From: Chloroflexota bacterium
Lineage (GTDB): Bacteria; Chloroflexota; Anaerolineae; UBA4142
DNA length: 11,251 nt
Direction: 5' to 3'
Assembly (NCBI GenBank): GCA_016199405.1
Contig: JACQGS010000094.1
Location: 1 to 11,251 of the forward strand
Shown: piece by piece, positions 1 through 6,552 of the stretch
Numbering within the stretch: position 1 is the stretch's first letter
How the letters are laid out: each line of letters opens with the position of its first letter
Program-made: the position numbers and the translations under genes
The notes under the pieces: model-generated
Told to the model about the DNA's origin: nothing
Seen by the model: the letters and a program-made list of their open reading frames with translations, nothing else
Databases searched by the model: none

Positions 1-359
1 GACCGTCGCTGATCATCGCGTACAGTCATTGCATCGCGCACGGTTACGATATGGCGCGCGGCATGGATCAACAAAAAGCCGCCGTCGCGTCCGGCTATTG
101 GCCCCTCTTCCGCTACAATCCGGATTTGATGAAAGAGGCAAAGAATCCACTGCAATTGGATTCCAAAGCGCCGAGTATCGCGTTGGAAAAGTACGCCTAC
201 AACGAAACGCGATATACGATGTTGGTGCAGTCGAACGAAGAAGCGGCGGAGCGGCTGTTGAAAGCCGCGCAAGAGGATGTGCAACGCAAATGGCATTTGC
301 TGGAACAACTCGCGGCGATGCGCGTGAACGACAAGAACGGGAATGAGCGGATTGATTGA
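1..359 (+). CDS. nifJ: Pyruvate:ferredoxin (flavodoxin) oxidoreductase, C-terminal end (partial)
   Basis: This is the last 118 or so codons of a gene that begins before the window; the reading frame starts at base 3. The enzyme oxidises pyruvate with CoA to acetyl-CoA and CO2 and passes electrons to ferredoxin or flavodoxin, in the cytoplasm. The visible part matches the extreme C-terminus of the single-chain NifJ type: SLIIAYSHCIAHG, then MARGMDQQKAAVASGYWPLF, then RYNP and KNPLQLDSKAP, and a final helical stretch with AQEDVQRKW. This part belongs to the thiamine-diphosphate domain and tail. The iron-sulfur and CoA-binding domains lie upstream and cannot be checked. Its last 17 bases overlap the start of the next gene, so the two are probably co-transcribed. 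Identity is quite sure; whether pyruvate rather than another 2-oxoacid is the substrate is inferred from overall similarity. Confidence 0.93.
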   Translation, partial: PSLIIAYSHCIAHGYDMARGMDQQKAAVASGYWPLFRYNPDLMKEAKNPLQLDSKAPSIALEKYAYNETRYTMLVQSNEEAAERLLKAAQEDVQRKWHLLEQLAAMRVNDKNGNERID

Positions 360-1731
360 AGCGCGCGAGTCCAGAAAAATCCACGAACCCTTTCTCTTGG
401 CGGCGCTCGGCATCGCGCTGACGTTTGGATTTGGGTTCGCGATTGTTTTGATCGAAGCGATCGGTCATCGCGCCGTGCTCGGCGCGTGGTGGCTGCCGCT
501 GGTGCAAGCTCATGGGCACGCGCAATTGTTCGGCTGGCTCGGGCTGTTTGTGTTGGGGATGGCGCTCTACTTTTTGCCGCGCCTCGTCAGCACGCAATTG
601 CAATCCGCCGAACGCGCGCCGCGGGCATTGGGATTGCTCGTCGCCGGAATTATTTTGCGCGGGATCGCGCAGCCCGCGCTCGGCTTGGTCGAAAGCGCGT
701 CGGATTACGCGATGCTGGCGCGCGCGGCGTGGCTCGTGTCGGCGATCTTGGAAATTGCCGGCGCGCTCGTTATCGCCTCGATGCTGATTCAAACGCATCA
801 CACAGTGAAAGCCCTGCCGCCGCAAGCGCCGGGCTATCCGGTGTTGCCGCTCGCGCTGATCGCGCTCCCCAGTTTCGCGCTCGCGCTCGTTTTCAATCTT
901 CTCGGCACACTCGACGCGTTTTTGAATCAACGCGCGGCGATCAGCGGCGCGTGGGACAGCGCAATCATCACGGTGATGTTGTACGGCGCGGCGATTCCGA
1001 TGGCGTTTGTGTTTTCGGTTCGCAACCTGCCGCTCTTTCTGCGGCTCGCGCTGCCGCCGCGCGAATTGTTGCGCCCGCTCGCGGCAATTTACGCGTTCGG
1101 CTTGCTCCTCCGCGTCGCGCCGTTCGCGCCCATTGGGGCGTCCATCGGAATATTGTTGACGAGCGCGGTGATTTTGGTTTTTGTGTGGCAACTCGATCTG
1201 ATTCGCCGCCAGCCGCCGTGGATTGTGAGCCGTGCGCCCAACTCGCGCCCCGATCTCGATTATTTGCGCAAGCCGACGCGTCCCAATTATCCGGATGCCG
1301 GCGAGTACGGGCGATTCGAACTGCTCATTTATTCCGCGTACGCATGGCTCGTGTTTGCGACGCTGCTCGATTTGGCGCGCGCCGCGAGCAATTTGCTCGC
1401 GTTGGATTGGAATCTGCCGGCGGACGCGGCGCGGCATGCGCTGACGATCGGATTTATTTCGCTGATGATTTTTGGAATGGCGGCGCGGCTCGCGCCCGGC
1501 TTTAGCGGCAAAACGCGGCTCGCGCATCCGCGGCTCGTCGCGGCGACTTTTTTTCTCGGCAATCTCGCCGCGTTCTTTCGCGTCGCGCCGTTATTTTTTT
1601 CGGGAAGCGATTTCGCGGCGCTGTTGCTCGCGCCTTCGGGCGCGTTCGGTTGGCTCGCCGTGGCGGGCTTGGCGTACAATTTGGTTCGAACTTTTCGCTT
1701 GGAAACCCGCGCAGGAGGAATTCAACGATGA
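343..1731 (+). CDS. NnrS-like polytopic heme/copper membrane protein
   Basis: The 462-residue product is almost entirely hydrophobic, with roughly eleven to twelve membrane segments and one short polar loop around residues 290-325. Two regions recall the NnrS family: AHGHAQLFGWLGLFVLG followed by LPR (His57 and His59), and RHALTIGFISLMIFGMAARL (His365) followed by PGFSG. In that family the conserved histidines are thought to hold heme and copper, and NnrS protects against nitric oxide stress; whether this protein does the same is inference. The start overlaps the nifJ end by 17 bases and the stop shares an ATGA overlap with the next gene, so it sits inside the oxidoreductase operon. Start choice is not certain because the ribosome binding site is weak. 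Other heme-copper membrane families related to cytochrome oxidase subunit I are possible alternatives. Confidence 0.62.
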   Translation: MSGLIEARESRKIHEPFLLAALGIALTFGFGFAIVLIEAIGHRAVLGAWWLPLVQAHGHAQLFGWLGLFVLGMALYFLPRLVSTQLQSAERAPRALGLLVAGIILRGIAQPALGLVESASDYAMLARAAWLVSAILEIAGALVIASMLIQTHHTVKALPPQAPGYPVLPLALIALPSFALALVFNLLGTLDAFLNQRAAISGAWDSAIITVMLYGAAIPMAFVFSVRNLPLFLRLALPPRELLRPLAAIYAFGLLLRVAPFAPIGASIGILLTSAVILVFVWQLDLIRRQPPWIVSRAPNSRPDLDYLRKPTRPNYPDAGEYGRFELLIYSAYAWLVFATLLDLARAASNLLALDWNLPADAARHALTIGFISLMIFGMAARLAPGFSGKTRLAHPRLVAATFFLGNLAAFFRVAPLFFSGSDFAALLLAPSGAFGWLAVAGLAYNLVRTFRLETRAGGIQR

Positions 1732-2723
1732 CAGACCTCTCGACCACTTATCTCGGTCTTCAACTCAAGAACCCAATCGTGCCGTCGTCGTCGCCGCTGA
1801 TGCAAAAGGTTGACAACTTGAAAAAAATGCAGGATGCCGGCGCGGCGGCTGTCATTTTGCATTCCCTCTTTGAGGAGCAAATCGAACAGGAGAGCCACGC
1901 GCTCGATCACTTTCTCAGCGCGACTTCCGAATTCAACCCCGAAGCGCAATCCTATTTTCCGGAACTCGGGGCGTACAATCGCGGACCCGAGGGCTATCTC
2001 GATCACGTCCGCAAAGCCAAAGCCGCGCTCGCTATTCCGGTGATCGCGAGTCTGAACGGTTATTCGAGCGGCGGGTGGGTCGATTACGCGCGCCAGATCG
2101 AACAAGCCGGCGCGGACGCGCTTGAGCTCAACATGTACTATATCGCCGCCGAAACGGATTTGGACAGCGCGGCGGTCGAGGAGATGTATCTCGATTTGGT
2201 GCGCGATGTGACGACCGAGATTACGATTCCGGTCACGGTAAAACTGAGCCACCACTTTAGCGCGTTCGCGAATATGGCGTGGCGCATTCAGCGCGCGGGC
2301 GCGCGCGGGCTGGTGCTCTTTAATCGTTTCTATCAGCCGGATTTTGATTTGGAAAATTTAGAAGTAGTGCACGGCTTGGATCTAAGCAGTTCGTACGAGT
2401 TGCGCCTACGCTTGCGTTGGATCGCGATTTTGTATGATCGCGTGAGCGCGGATCTCGCGGTGACCGGCGGCGTGCACACGGCGGAGGACGTGATCAAATC
2501 CGTAATGGCCGGCGCGAGCATCGCGATGACCACGTCCGCGTTGTTGCATCACGGCATCGGGCATGTGGCGACGATGCTCGCCGAGATGCGGGACTGGCTG
2601 GAAGCGCACGAGTACGAATCGGTGCGGCAAATGCGCGGCAGTATGAGCCAACGCGCGGTGCCACACCCCGCCGCCTTCGAGCGCGCGAATTACGCGCGCG
2701 TGCTGCAATCGTACCGCCTTTAG
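1728..2723 (+). CDS. Dihydroorotate dehydrogenase-like flavoprotein
   Basis: This 331-residue protein is a TIM-barrel of the dihydroorotate dehydrogenase-like group that typically accompanies pyruvate:ferredoxin oxidoreductase genes, not a housekeeping PyrD. Visible landmarks in order are LKNPIVPSSSPL near the N-terminus, IPVIASLNG with GGWVDYARQ, GADALELNMYY, VTVKLSHHFS, GLVLFNRFYQPD, and VTGGVHTAEDVIKSVMAGA with SALLHHG, which is the usual phosphate-binding end for FMN. The tail SMSQRAVPHPAAFERANYAR is characteristic of this subgroup. Its substrate is not established; dihydroorotate cannot be assumed. The start at 1728 is chosen over upstream in-frame codons because AGGAGG lies at 1713-1718 and the ATG overlaps the preceding stop as ATGA, a sign of translational coupling. 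Confidence 0.88.
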   Translation: MTDLSTTYLGLQLKNPIVPSSSPLMQKVDNLKKMQDAGAAAVILHSLFEEQIEQESHALDHFLSATSEFNPEAQSYFPELGAYNRGPEGYLDHVRKAKAALAIPVIASLNGYSSGGWVDYARQIEQAGADALELNMYYIAAETDLDSAAVEEMYLDLVRDVTTEITIPVTVKLSHHFSAFANMAWRIQRAGARGLVLFNRFYQPDFDLENLEVVHGLDLSSSYELRLRLRWIAILYDRVSADLAVTGGVHTAEDVIKSVMAGASIAMTTSALLHHGIGHVATMLAEMRDWLEAHEYESVRQMRGSMSQRAVPHPAAFERANYARVLQSYRL

Positions 2724-2779
2724 CCGGTTGTGGGAAGTCGCCCACGAGGGGCTATGCTACTGCCTCCGACAAACAGCTA

Positions 2780-2795
2780 GCCGCGCGATCGCGGC
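2780..2795 (+). other. Leader hairpin just before the rhodanese lipoprotein RBS
   Basis: A perfect six-base-pair stem (GCCGCG / CGCGGC) with loop CGAT ends directly against the AAGGAG ribosome binding site of the next gene. It may stabilise the leader or limit ribosome access. This is seen in sequence only; no known regulatory RNA is recognised. Confidence 0.35.
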
Positions 2796-2806
2796 AAGGA
2801 GTTTCG

Positions 2807-3226
2807 ATGCGTTGGATTTTCGCGGTGTGCCTTTGCCTGCTCGCGGCATGTAGTCCAAACCCGGCGTCCGCGCCCGAACCGGCAATCGTGCGCGTTGCCG
2901 GCGGCGCGTACAAAAATGTTTCGCCGGCGCAGTTGAAGCAAATGCTCGCGGCAAAAGATTTCTTTTTCGTCAACGTGCATATTCCGTACGAGGGCGAAAT
3001 CGCGCCGACAGACGCGTTCGTGGATTATGATCGCATCGCGGAGAATATCGGCAAATTGCCGGCGGACCCGAACGCGAAAATATTTTTGTATTGTCGTTCG
3101 GGACGGATGAGCGCCATCGCCGCCGAAATATTGATCCAGCGCGGGTACACCCATATTTGGAATCTTGATGGCGGAATGGTCGCCTGGGAGAGCGCGGGTT
3201 TGCCGATTGTTCAAAAGCCCAGATAG
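2807..3226 (+). CDS. Rhodanese-domain lipoprotein
   Basis: The 139-residue product begins with a lipoprotein signal peptide: a hydrophobic stretch at residues 3-14 and the lipobox LAAC with Cys15 as the lipidation site. It is therefore probably anchored to the outer face of the cytoplasmic membrane. Residues about 36-137 form one rhodanese domain: VNVHIPYEGEI near residues 55-65, the active-site loop CRSGRMS with Cys96 as the likely persulfide-carrying residue, and the closing motif WNLDGGMVAW at 118-127. Rhodaneses move sulfane sulfur between thiols; for an exported form the partner is unknown. AAGGAG (2795-2800) fixes the start. It lies 83 bases after the dehydrogenase-like gene in the same direction, so it may be a downstream operon member or have its own promoter. 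Identification of domain and lipobox is firm; physiological role is open. Confidence 0.88.
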   Translation: MRWIFAVCLCLLAACSPNPASAPEPAIVRVAGGAYKNVSPAQLKQMLAAKDFFFVNVHIPYEGEIAPTDAFVDYDRIAENIGKLPADPNAKIFLYCRSGRMSAIAAEILIQRGYTHIWNLDGGMVAWESAGLPIVQKPR

Positions 3227-3270
3227 CGCGCCATCTCAACAAGCCCCTCCTTCATACATTCTTCACACTC

Positions 3271-3288
3271 GCTTGCTAAAATGCAAGC
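3271..3288 (+). promoter_or_regulatory. Dyad containing a TAAAAT box upstream of the SHOCT gene
   Basis: GCTTGC and its exact reverse complement GCAAGC flank TAAAAT, a reasonable -10 box about 30 bases before the start codon at 3312. No convincing -35 hexamer is seen at normal spacing (TACATT at 3255-3260 is weak). An operator overlapping a promoter is the simplest reading; coincidence is possible. Confidence 0.3.
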
Positions 3289-3311
3289 AGAATAAATTCA
3301 AGGAGGCAGAA

Positions 3312-3662
3312 ATGCGGAACGTTTTGACCGTGATTGGGGTTGCGCTTTTGGTTCTTTTTATCGCGCTGATTATCGGCGGCGCGGGAATGGGGTGGGGAGG
3401 ACATATGGGCGCGGGAATGATGGGCGGATTTGGTTTCGGAGGTGGCGCAATGCTTTTCGGCGGATTGCTTATGCTTGTCTTCTGGGCGCTGATTATCGGC
3501 GGGGTGGTATGGCTGGCGGTCACGCTCTCGCGAGGCGGACAATTTTCGCTCGGCGCGGGGAGCGCAAACCAAAAGCCGCTGGAGATTCTGCAAGCGCGCT
3601 ACGCCAAAGGCGAGATCAATAAAGACCAATTCGAAGAAATGAAAAAGACGCTCGCGGTTTGA
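3312..3662 (+). CDS. Small two-helix membrane protein with C-terminal SHOCT domain
   Basis: The 116-residue protein has a hydrophobic helix at about residues 4-25, a Gly/Met-rich linker (about 25-46, with repeated GMG, GGHMG and GFGFGGG), a second helix at about 47-72, and a C-terminal SHOCT motif at about 89-116 (PLEILQARYAKGEINKDQFE). SHOCT is a short domain found at the ends of many unrelated bacterial membrane and secreted proteins, thought to mediate oligomerisation. No enzymatic function is indicated. The start at 3312 is chosen because AGGAGG lies at 3301-3306 and the hydrophobic helix then begins the protein; upstream in-frame codons would run into the previous gene. The hairpin at 3710 ends the unit. 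The Met/Gly-rich linker could bind metal, but this is only a composition-based thought. Confidence 0.82.
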   Translation: MRNVLTVIGVALLVLFIALIIGGAGMGWGGHMGAGMMGGFGFGGGAMLFGGLLMLVFWALIIGGVVWLAVTLSRGGQFSLGAGSANQKPLEILQARYAKGEINKDQFEEMKKTLAV

Positions 3663-3709
3663 ACCGAGGGCGCGCCGCGCCGGATCTGTCTTTGAGTTGA
3701 GGAACCAAA

Positions 3710-3743
3710 AGAGCCGCATCGCGAATCAAGGCGATGCGGCTCT
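3710..3743 (+). terminator. Strong hairpin ending the SHOCT transcription unit
   Basis: A perfect 13-base-pair stem (first arm beginning AGAGCCGCATCGC) encloses an eight-base loop. The following sequence TGCCTTTGCCC has only a short T run, so termination may be partial or need Rho. AAAA precedes the stem, so some minus-strand function is also possible. Confidence 0.7.
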
Positions 3744-3819
3744 GCCTTTGCCCAAAAGGGTAATCCGAATCCGCCTGTTTTATATGGGACACCTGTAACT
3801 ATTTCCTCGTGCCTACTCC

Positions 3820-3832
3820 CCATAGAATATGG
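3820..3832 (+). promoter_or_regulatory. Possible promoter with dyad upstream of the histidine kinase
   Basis: CCATA-GAA-TATGG is a perfect dyad that contains TAGAAT (3823-3828), a fair -10 candidate about 30 bases before the kinase start. The -35 position (TATTTC at 3800-3805, 17-base spacer) is poor. The stretch 3744-3857 has no other recognised feature. Confidence 0.3.
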
Positions 3833-3857
3833 ACGACTGCTCGAACGGGTAACTCCT

Positions 3858-5003
3858 ATGCTCCGAACGAATTGGCGACCAGCGGTTTCTAGATTTCTCT
3901 TTGGACGCGAATCAGCGCGTGAAAATGCCGCGCCCAAGAATTTGTGGCAAGCCGGTCTCGCGATTGCGGCGGCGGAAAATCACGGCGAGGTATTGCGAGC
4001 CGTTGCCAACCAATCCCGGCAAATGTTGAACAGTGACGCGGCGGCGGTCTGTCTACTCGATGAAGAATCGTGCGCGTGGCAGGTGCAAGGCATTAGCGGC
4101 GCGCGCGAAGCGTTCGACGTGAATGCCTCGCCGTTTGGGCGCGGCGGCAAAGCGGACCGCTGCCCAGTCGTCCGTTCCGCATATCGCGATTCCCAACTTG
4201 CTATGCCGATCCTCCGCGCGCAGCGCGTCGCCGGCTGTCTATGCGTTGCCGATCAAACGCCGCGCGATTATTCCGCGCCCGAACGCGCGCATTTGCGCGG
4301 CATCGCCGATCAAGCCGCGCTCGCGCTGGATCACGCGCGGCGAATCGAACGCGAAGCAACGCGCGCCGCGACGCAAGAACGCGAACGCCTGGCGCGCGAA
4401 ATGCACGACACGCTCGCGCAAGTGCTGGGCTTGGTCTCGATCAAGAGCCAAGCCGCGCGCGAATTCCTCGCGCAGGGCGACGCGGCGCAAGTCGACCGGC
4501 AACTCGAACAACTCGCAACGCTCGCGCAAAAAATGTACGCCGACACGCGTGAGTCCATTTTGGGCTTGCGGACTGATGTCACCCCCGAACACGGGCTGGT
4601 CACCGCATTGGAATCCTATATCGAATGGTTCAGCGAATTGAGCGGCGTCCCAACGACGCTGGACGCGCGCGAGATGAATCACGCGCAATTTCCACTGTCG
4701 GTTCAAGCGCAACTCGTGCGCGTCGTTCAAGAAGCATTGAGCAATGTGCGCCGGCACGCGCGCGCGCGGAGTGCTAGCGTGGTTCTCGCGCGCGCCGGGG
4801 AGTTCGCGCAGATCACGATCGAGGATGACGGCGTCGGTTTCGATCCCAACCATTTGCTGGCGCGGCCCTTGCCGCACGTGGGCTTGTGCTCGATGCGCGA
4901 GCGCGTGGAATCGGTCGGTGGAAAATTTTGGGTGGATTCGGCAAGCGGTCAGGGGACGCGCGTGCAAATTGAAATTCCGATCGTGTATCGCGGCGAGGCA
5001 TAG
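3858..5003 (+). CDS. Soluble GAF-domain sensor histidine kinase, NarX/LiaS-type core
   Basis: This 381-residue kinase has no transmembrane helix, so it should sense a cytoplasmic signal. Residues about 30-165 form a GAF-like domain (ALDHARRIE marks its exit helix). A HisKA_3 dimerisation domain follows: ERERLAREMHDTLAQVLGLV places the phosphoacceptor at His183. The ATPase domain shows the N box QEALSNVRRHARA (Asn296), the G1 box DDGVGFDP (323-330), the G2-like GLCSMRERVESVGG (342-355) and GQGT (364-367). All catalytic elements appear intact. The GAF domain has three or four cysteines (65, 72, 102, 127), which could matter if the signal is redox or a bound cofactor, but no ligand can be named. 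The partner regulator begins 56 bases downstream. The start lacks a strong ribosome binding site, so the first residues are less certain. Confidence 0.9.
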   Translation: MLRTNWRPAVSRFLFGRESARENAAPKNLWQAGLAIAAAENHGEVLRAVANQSRQMLNSDAAAVCLLDEESCAWQVQGISGAREAFDVNASPFGRGGKADRCPVVRSAYRDSQLAMPILRAQRVAGCLCVADQTPRDYSAPERAHLRGIADQAALALDHARRIEREATRAATQERERLAREMHDTLAQVLGLVSIKSQAAREFLAQGDAAQVDRQLEQLATLAQKMYADTRESILGLRTDVTPEHGLVTALESYIEWFSELSGVPTTLDAREMNHAQFPLSVQAQLVRVVQEALSNVRRHARARSASVVLARAGEFAQITIEDDGVGFDPNHLLARPLPHVGLCSMRERVESVGGKFWVDSASGQGTRVQIEIPIVYRGEA

Positions 5004-5059
5004 AAGACTCTCCACGAACGGCAAGCCGAAACAGACGTTTTTTCTGGGAGGCAATTCAA

Positions 5060-5713
5060 ATGGCGATCCGCGTTTTGCTGGCAGATGATCATCCGCTTTT
5101 TCGCGAGGGCGTCGCGGCGTTATTGCGCGCGCGCGGCTTTGAGGTCGTCGGCGAGGCGAACGACGGAATCGAGGTGTTGGAAAAAGCGCGCGCGCTCATG
5201 CCGGATTTGATTTTGATGGACGTGCATATGCCGCGCATGGATGGGCTTGCGGCGACGCGCGTGCTCGCGACCGAATTGCCGCAGACGCGCATCGTGATGC
5301 TGACCGTTTCGGAGGAAGACGCGGATTTGTTCGAGGCGATCAAAAGCGGCGCGCACGGCTATTTGCTCAAAAACACCGACTCGGCATCGTTTTTCAGTTT
5401 GTTGAATGGCGTGAATAAAGACGAGCCGCCGATCTCGCGGCAACTCGCTGGCAAAATCCTGAAAGAATTCGCGCGCAAAATGGCGAACGGGAATGGCGGC
5501 AAAACGAACGGGGATATTCTCAGCGAGCGCGAAAAGCAAGTGTTGCGTTTCGTTTCTGAAGGGCTGATCAATCGCGACATTGCCGCGCGCTTGAGTCTGA
5601 GCGAGAATACGATCAAGTATCACTTGAAAAACATTCTGCAGAAACTGCATCTGCGCAACCGCACGCAAGCCGTCGCGTACGCGATGCAGAGCGGATTGTT
5701 GAAAAAGAATTGA
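5060..5713 (+). CDS. NarL/FixJ-family response regulator with LuxR-type HTH
   Basis: The 217-residue protein is the cognate regulator of the kinase just upstream. The receiver domain (about 1-120) has the acidic pair Asp9-Asp10, the phosphorylation site Asp54 within LILMDVHMPRMDG, Thr82 and Lys104. After a linker of about 30 residues rich in Asn and Gly comes a LuxR-type helix-turn-helix (about 155-212): SEREKQVLRFVSEG, then NRDIAARLSLSENTIKYHL as the recognition region. It should bind DNA as a dimer when phosphorylated and control transcription. GGGAGG at 5046-5051 supports the start. The gene ends at a clear terminator, so kinase and regulator form a two-gene unit. Target genes cannot be told; the nearby sulfur cluster and the oxidoreductase operon are candidates by position only. 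Confidence 0.94.
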   Translation: MAIRVLLADDHPLFREGVAALLRARGFEVVGEANDGIEVLEKARALMPDLILMDVHMPRMDGLAATRVLATELPQTRIVMLTVSEEDADLFEAIKSGAHGYLLKNTDSASFFSLLNGVNKDEPPISRQLAGKILKEFARKMANGNGGKTNGDILSEREKQVLRFVSEGLINRDIAARLSLSENTIKYHLKNILQKLHLRNRTQAVAYAMQSGLLKKN

Positions 5714-5740
5714 CGCGCGCGAGGGCGGAGGAATGTTTCT

Positions 5741-5770
5741 AAGAGCGGGCAAAGATGCCCGCTCTTTTTA
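5741..5770 (+). terminator. Rho-independent terminator after the response regulator
   Basis: A perfect ten-base-pair GC-rich stem (AAGAGCGGGC / GCCCGCTCTT) with loop AAAGAT is followed by TTT from the T run at 5765-5769. Classic intrinsic terminator for the two-component operon. Confidence 0.9.
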
Positions 5771-5801
5771 TTGGGGTGCCACCACCTTCAGATCTCGTCC
5801 A

Positions 5802-5820
5802 ACTCGTGTATAATACGAGT
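5802..5820 (+). promoter_or_regulatory. TATAAT promoter inside a dyad, abutting the PIN gene start
   Basis: The consensus -10 hexamer TATAAT (5809-5814) is flanked by ACTCGT (5802-5807) and its exact reverse complement ACGAGT (5815-5820). A weak -35 (TTCAGA, 5787-5792) sits 16 bases upstream. The predicted transcription start falls at or next to the ATG at 5821, so the message would be leaderless or nearly so. A dyad across the -10 box is what an autoregulated toxin-antitoxin operator would look like. Confidence 0.6.
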
Positions 5821-6317
5821 ATGGCAAGAATGGAGAGTAACAAGACAAGGCAGCGCGCTTTGCGCGTTTATGCAGACACTTCTGTGTATGGCGGAATGTT
5901 CGACGTGGAGTTTGCGCGAGCGACCAAAGAATTCTTTGCTCAAGTGCGGCGCGGTCGTTTTCGCATTGTGACTTCAGCCGTCGTTCAAGCAGAAGTCGAA
6001 TCTGCGCCACTGAATGTTCAGGTGTTCTTCAAGCGCATGCTCGCTCGAACAGAAATTGTTGACGTGACAGAAAAGGCGCTCAGTCTCTAACGGGCGTATC
6101 TGGATTCTCACATCCTCACGCCCAAATGGGGCAACGATGCCTTGCGCGTCGCGCTGGCAACAGTGAACGAGTGTCAAATCATCGTAAGTTGGAATTTCGT
6201 CCATCTGGTGCACTATCAAAAACCCCACTCTATAACGCTGTCAACACACTCAACGGATATTCAGAAATCGCCATTCATTCTCCGCAAGAGGTGATGGTAT
6301 ATGAAGAAAACGTTTGA
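5821..6317 (+). pseudogene. PIN-domain (VapC-like) toxin gene, broken by a stop and a frameshift
   Basis: The N-terminal part encodes a PIN-type nuclease start: VYADTSVYGGMFD with the first catalytic acid Asp19, and a second acidic region QAEVE around residues 57-60. An in-frame TAA at 6088-6090 stops it after 89 residues. Reading on past it gives RAYLDSHILTPKWGNDALRV and ALATVNECQIIVSWNFVHLV, the usual second half with the third acidic site, so the stop is a lesion rather than a true end. A second lesion lies in the A5C4 run at 6218-6226: the family ending (PLYNAVNTLNGYSEIAIHS) continues in another frame and ends at TGA 6315-6317; one extra A would restore it. PIN proteins cleave RNA with a cluster of acidic residues bound to metal; the truncated product lacks half the site. 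A sequencing error could explain the homopolymer shift but hardly both changes. Confidence 0.82.
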
Positions 6318-6510
6318 TTGCGTCGCGATGAAACAGCGCGGCGCGCAAGCCATCTACCGCCAAATTGCCGGAATGACTCCGACACAACAGTTGGAGTATT
6401 GGCAGAAGCACACACGCGCCCTAAAGCGCCGACAACAGGTACAGCGTGGCGCGACGGTTCTGCCCAGTCGCAAACGAGCACGGGCGGCTAATCCACGAGT
6501 GGCAGCATAG
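6301..6510 (+). CDS. Small partner protein of the PIN toxin locus (putative antitoxin)
   Basis: The 69-residue, strongly basic product (MKKTFDCVAMKQRGAQAIYR start) resembles small proteins I associate with genes next to PIN-domain toxins, with the recurrent pattern MTPxQQLEYWQ and a helical region rich in Arg/Gln. It overlaps the restored end of the PIN gene by 17 bases and has AGAGG a few bases upstream of the ATG, as in a two-gene toxin-antitoxin operon with the toxin first. An antitoxin role is inference from position and resemblance, not from a recognised DNA-binding fold. The basic tail from about residue 50 (PSRKRARAANPRVAA) looks disordered. The frame is intact although the toxin is not. 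Confidence 0.6.
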   Translation: MKKTFDCVAMKQRGAQAIYRQIAGMTPTQQLEYWQKHTRALKRRQQVQRGATVLPSRKRARAANPRVAA

Positions 6511-6543
6511 AAAAAGGGGAAGGCGCTCTGCAACGCTTTCCCC
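6511..6543 (-). terminator. Intrinsic terminator of the sulfur/Fe-S operon
   Basis: Arms 6516-6525 and 6534-6543 form a ten-base-pair stem with one G-U pair and an eight-base loop. Read on the minus strand the stem is followed by TTTTT (the A run at 6511-6515), a proper intrinsic terminator just past the stop of the Fe-S protein gene. It lies between convergent genes. Confidence 0.8.
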
Positions 6544-6552
6544 CAGTTTCCC

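Noticed and set aside
13..1527. A 504-codon open frame on the minus strand opposite nifJ and the NnrS-like gene
   Set aside because: Its product is extremely rich in Arg, Gln and Glu with no family resemblance; it is the shadow of high-GC genes whose plus-strand products are recognisable.
2730..2745. Hairpin GTGGG-AAGTCG-CCCAC after the dehydrogenase-like gene, as a terminator
   Set aside because: Only five base pairs and no T run after it; not enough to call termination.
2785..2792. GCGATCGC, the cyanobacterial HIP1 octamer
   Set aside because: A single copy in 11 kb of GC-rich sequence is expected by chance, and no other cyanobacterial sign is present; it only forms part of a leader hairpin.
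4239..5054. A 271-codon minus-strand open frame across the histidine kinase
   Set aside because: The plus-strand kinase has all its catalytic boxes; the minus product has no recognisable domain and odd composition.
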